Shown here: positions 35,420-35,674 of the stretch, piece by piece
How the letters are laid out: the number at the start of each line of letters is the position of its first letter
Numbering within the stretch: the stretch's first letter is position 1
From: Reyranella soli
GTDB taxonomy: Bacteria; Pseudomonadota; Alphaproteobacteria; Reyranellales; Reyranellaceae
Assembly: GCF_007992495.1 (NCBI RefSeq)
Contig: NZ_BKAJ01000142.1
Coordinates: 1 to 35,674 of the forward strand
Length of the DNA stretch: 35,674 nucleotides
Direction of reading: 5' to 3'
Made by a program: the position numbers and the translations under genes
Notes under the pieces: generated by a model
The model's database searches: none
Told to the model about the DNA's origin: nothing
The model's input: the letters and a program-made list of their open reading frames with translations, nothing else

Positions 35420-35674
35420 TCAGCCCTTCGGCTGGGGCACGATTCGCAGGTAGGGCTTCGGCGCCTTCCAGCCGTTGGGGTACTTGGCCTTCGCCTGCTC
35501 GTCGGAGACGGCCGGCACGATGATCACATCCTCGCCGTTCTTCCAGTTCACCGGCGTCGCCACCTGATGCTTGGCCGTGAGCTGGCAGGACTCGAGCAGC
35601 CGCAGCACCTCGTCGAAGTTGCGGCCGGTGCTCATCGGATAGGTGAGCATCGCCTTGATCTTCTTGTCGGGGCC
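35420..35674 (-). CDS. 1-Cys peroxiredoxin (Prx6 type), C-terminal part
   Basis: Only the last 84 residues are inside the window; the gene continues beyond the right edge. The visible part, with AMLTYPMSTGRNFDEVLRLLE and then VATPVNWKNGEDVIIVP and KAPKPYLRIVPQP, is the characteristic C-terminal dimerisation region of 1-Cys peroxiredoxins, which reduce hydrogen peroxide and alkyl hydroperoxides. The catalytic cysteine would be upstream and is not seen. No second conserved cysteine is evident in the tail; one Cys occurs in LLESCQL. A perfect hairpin follows the stop. Confidence 0.9.
   Translation of the reverse strand, partial: GPDKKIKAMLTYPMSTGRNFDEVLRLLESCQLTAKHQVATPVNWKNGEDVIIVPAVSDEQAKAKYPNGWKAPKPYLRIVPQPKG

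Overview
The window is about 67% GC by eye and densely coded, and it reads as a chromosomal segment of an alphaproteobacterium. The grounds are the gene order mdh-sucC-sucD-sucA-odhB, the neighbourhood mutY / DUF721 / dsbA / smc, the fmt-truA-dapE grouping, and Rhodospirillales- or Hyphomicrobiales-like protein sequences. I cannot fix the genus from sequence alone. No rRNA, tRNA, CRISPR array, transposase or prophage gene is visible.

Layout from left to right. (1) 1-7538, minus strand: a TCA-cycle operon running mdh, sucC, sucD, sucA, odhB, with a palindromic repeat between sucD and sucA and small hairpins after mdh and before sucC. (2) 7611-11149, minus strand: a frame-disrupted secreted YHYH-domain protein, an epoxide-hydrolase-like alpha/beta hydrolase, an exported dienelactone-hydrolase-family protein and the ZapE/AFG1-type ATPase. 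(3) 11202-12962, plus strand: fmt and truA, converging on a minus-strand pair (dapE and a membrane protein) with a real 57-nt 3' overlap. (4) 14711-20247, minus strand: a DUF721-DsbA fusion protein, a second DsbA-like protein and smc, ending in a good intrinsic terminator, with mutY divergent on the plus strand. (5) 21350-21815: an AT-rich stretch with a 20-nt dyad and a small unrecognised gene whose frame is broken. (6) 21816-33559, minus strand: a large chemosensory cluster. Its genes are a soluble receptor with two signalling tips, a triple-CheW protein, CheB, a HEAT-repeat protein, CheR, CheY and CheA. After a 107-nt gap come a second CheY, a CheC phosphatase and a three-PAS hybrid histidine kinase. 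(7) 33784-35674, minus strand: a frame-disrupted FAD aromatic hydroxylase and the C-terminal end of a 1-Cys peroxiredoxin, separated by a perfect 17-bp hairpin. The left arm and flank of that hairpin recur, inverted, at base 1 of the window.

The chemosensory genes appear to form a complete circuit: receptor, scaffold, kinase, two response regulators, methyltransferase/methylesterase adaptation and a phosphatase. No flagellar or pilus gene is nearby, and the receptor has no transmembrane segment, so a cytoplasmic array controlling something other than flagellar swimming is possible. Eight of the nine junctions between these ten genes overlap or abut.

The two observations I would follow first are the in-frame DUF721-DsbA fusion with an internal export signal and the receptor/scaffold architecture of the che cluster. 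Three genes (YHYH, the small gene at 21.5 kb, the monooxygenase) are each broken by what looks like a single base in a G/C run. That pattern could be assembly error rather than biology.
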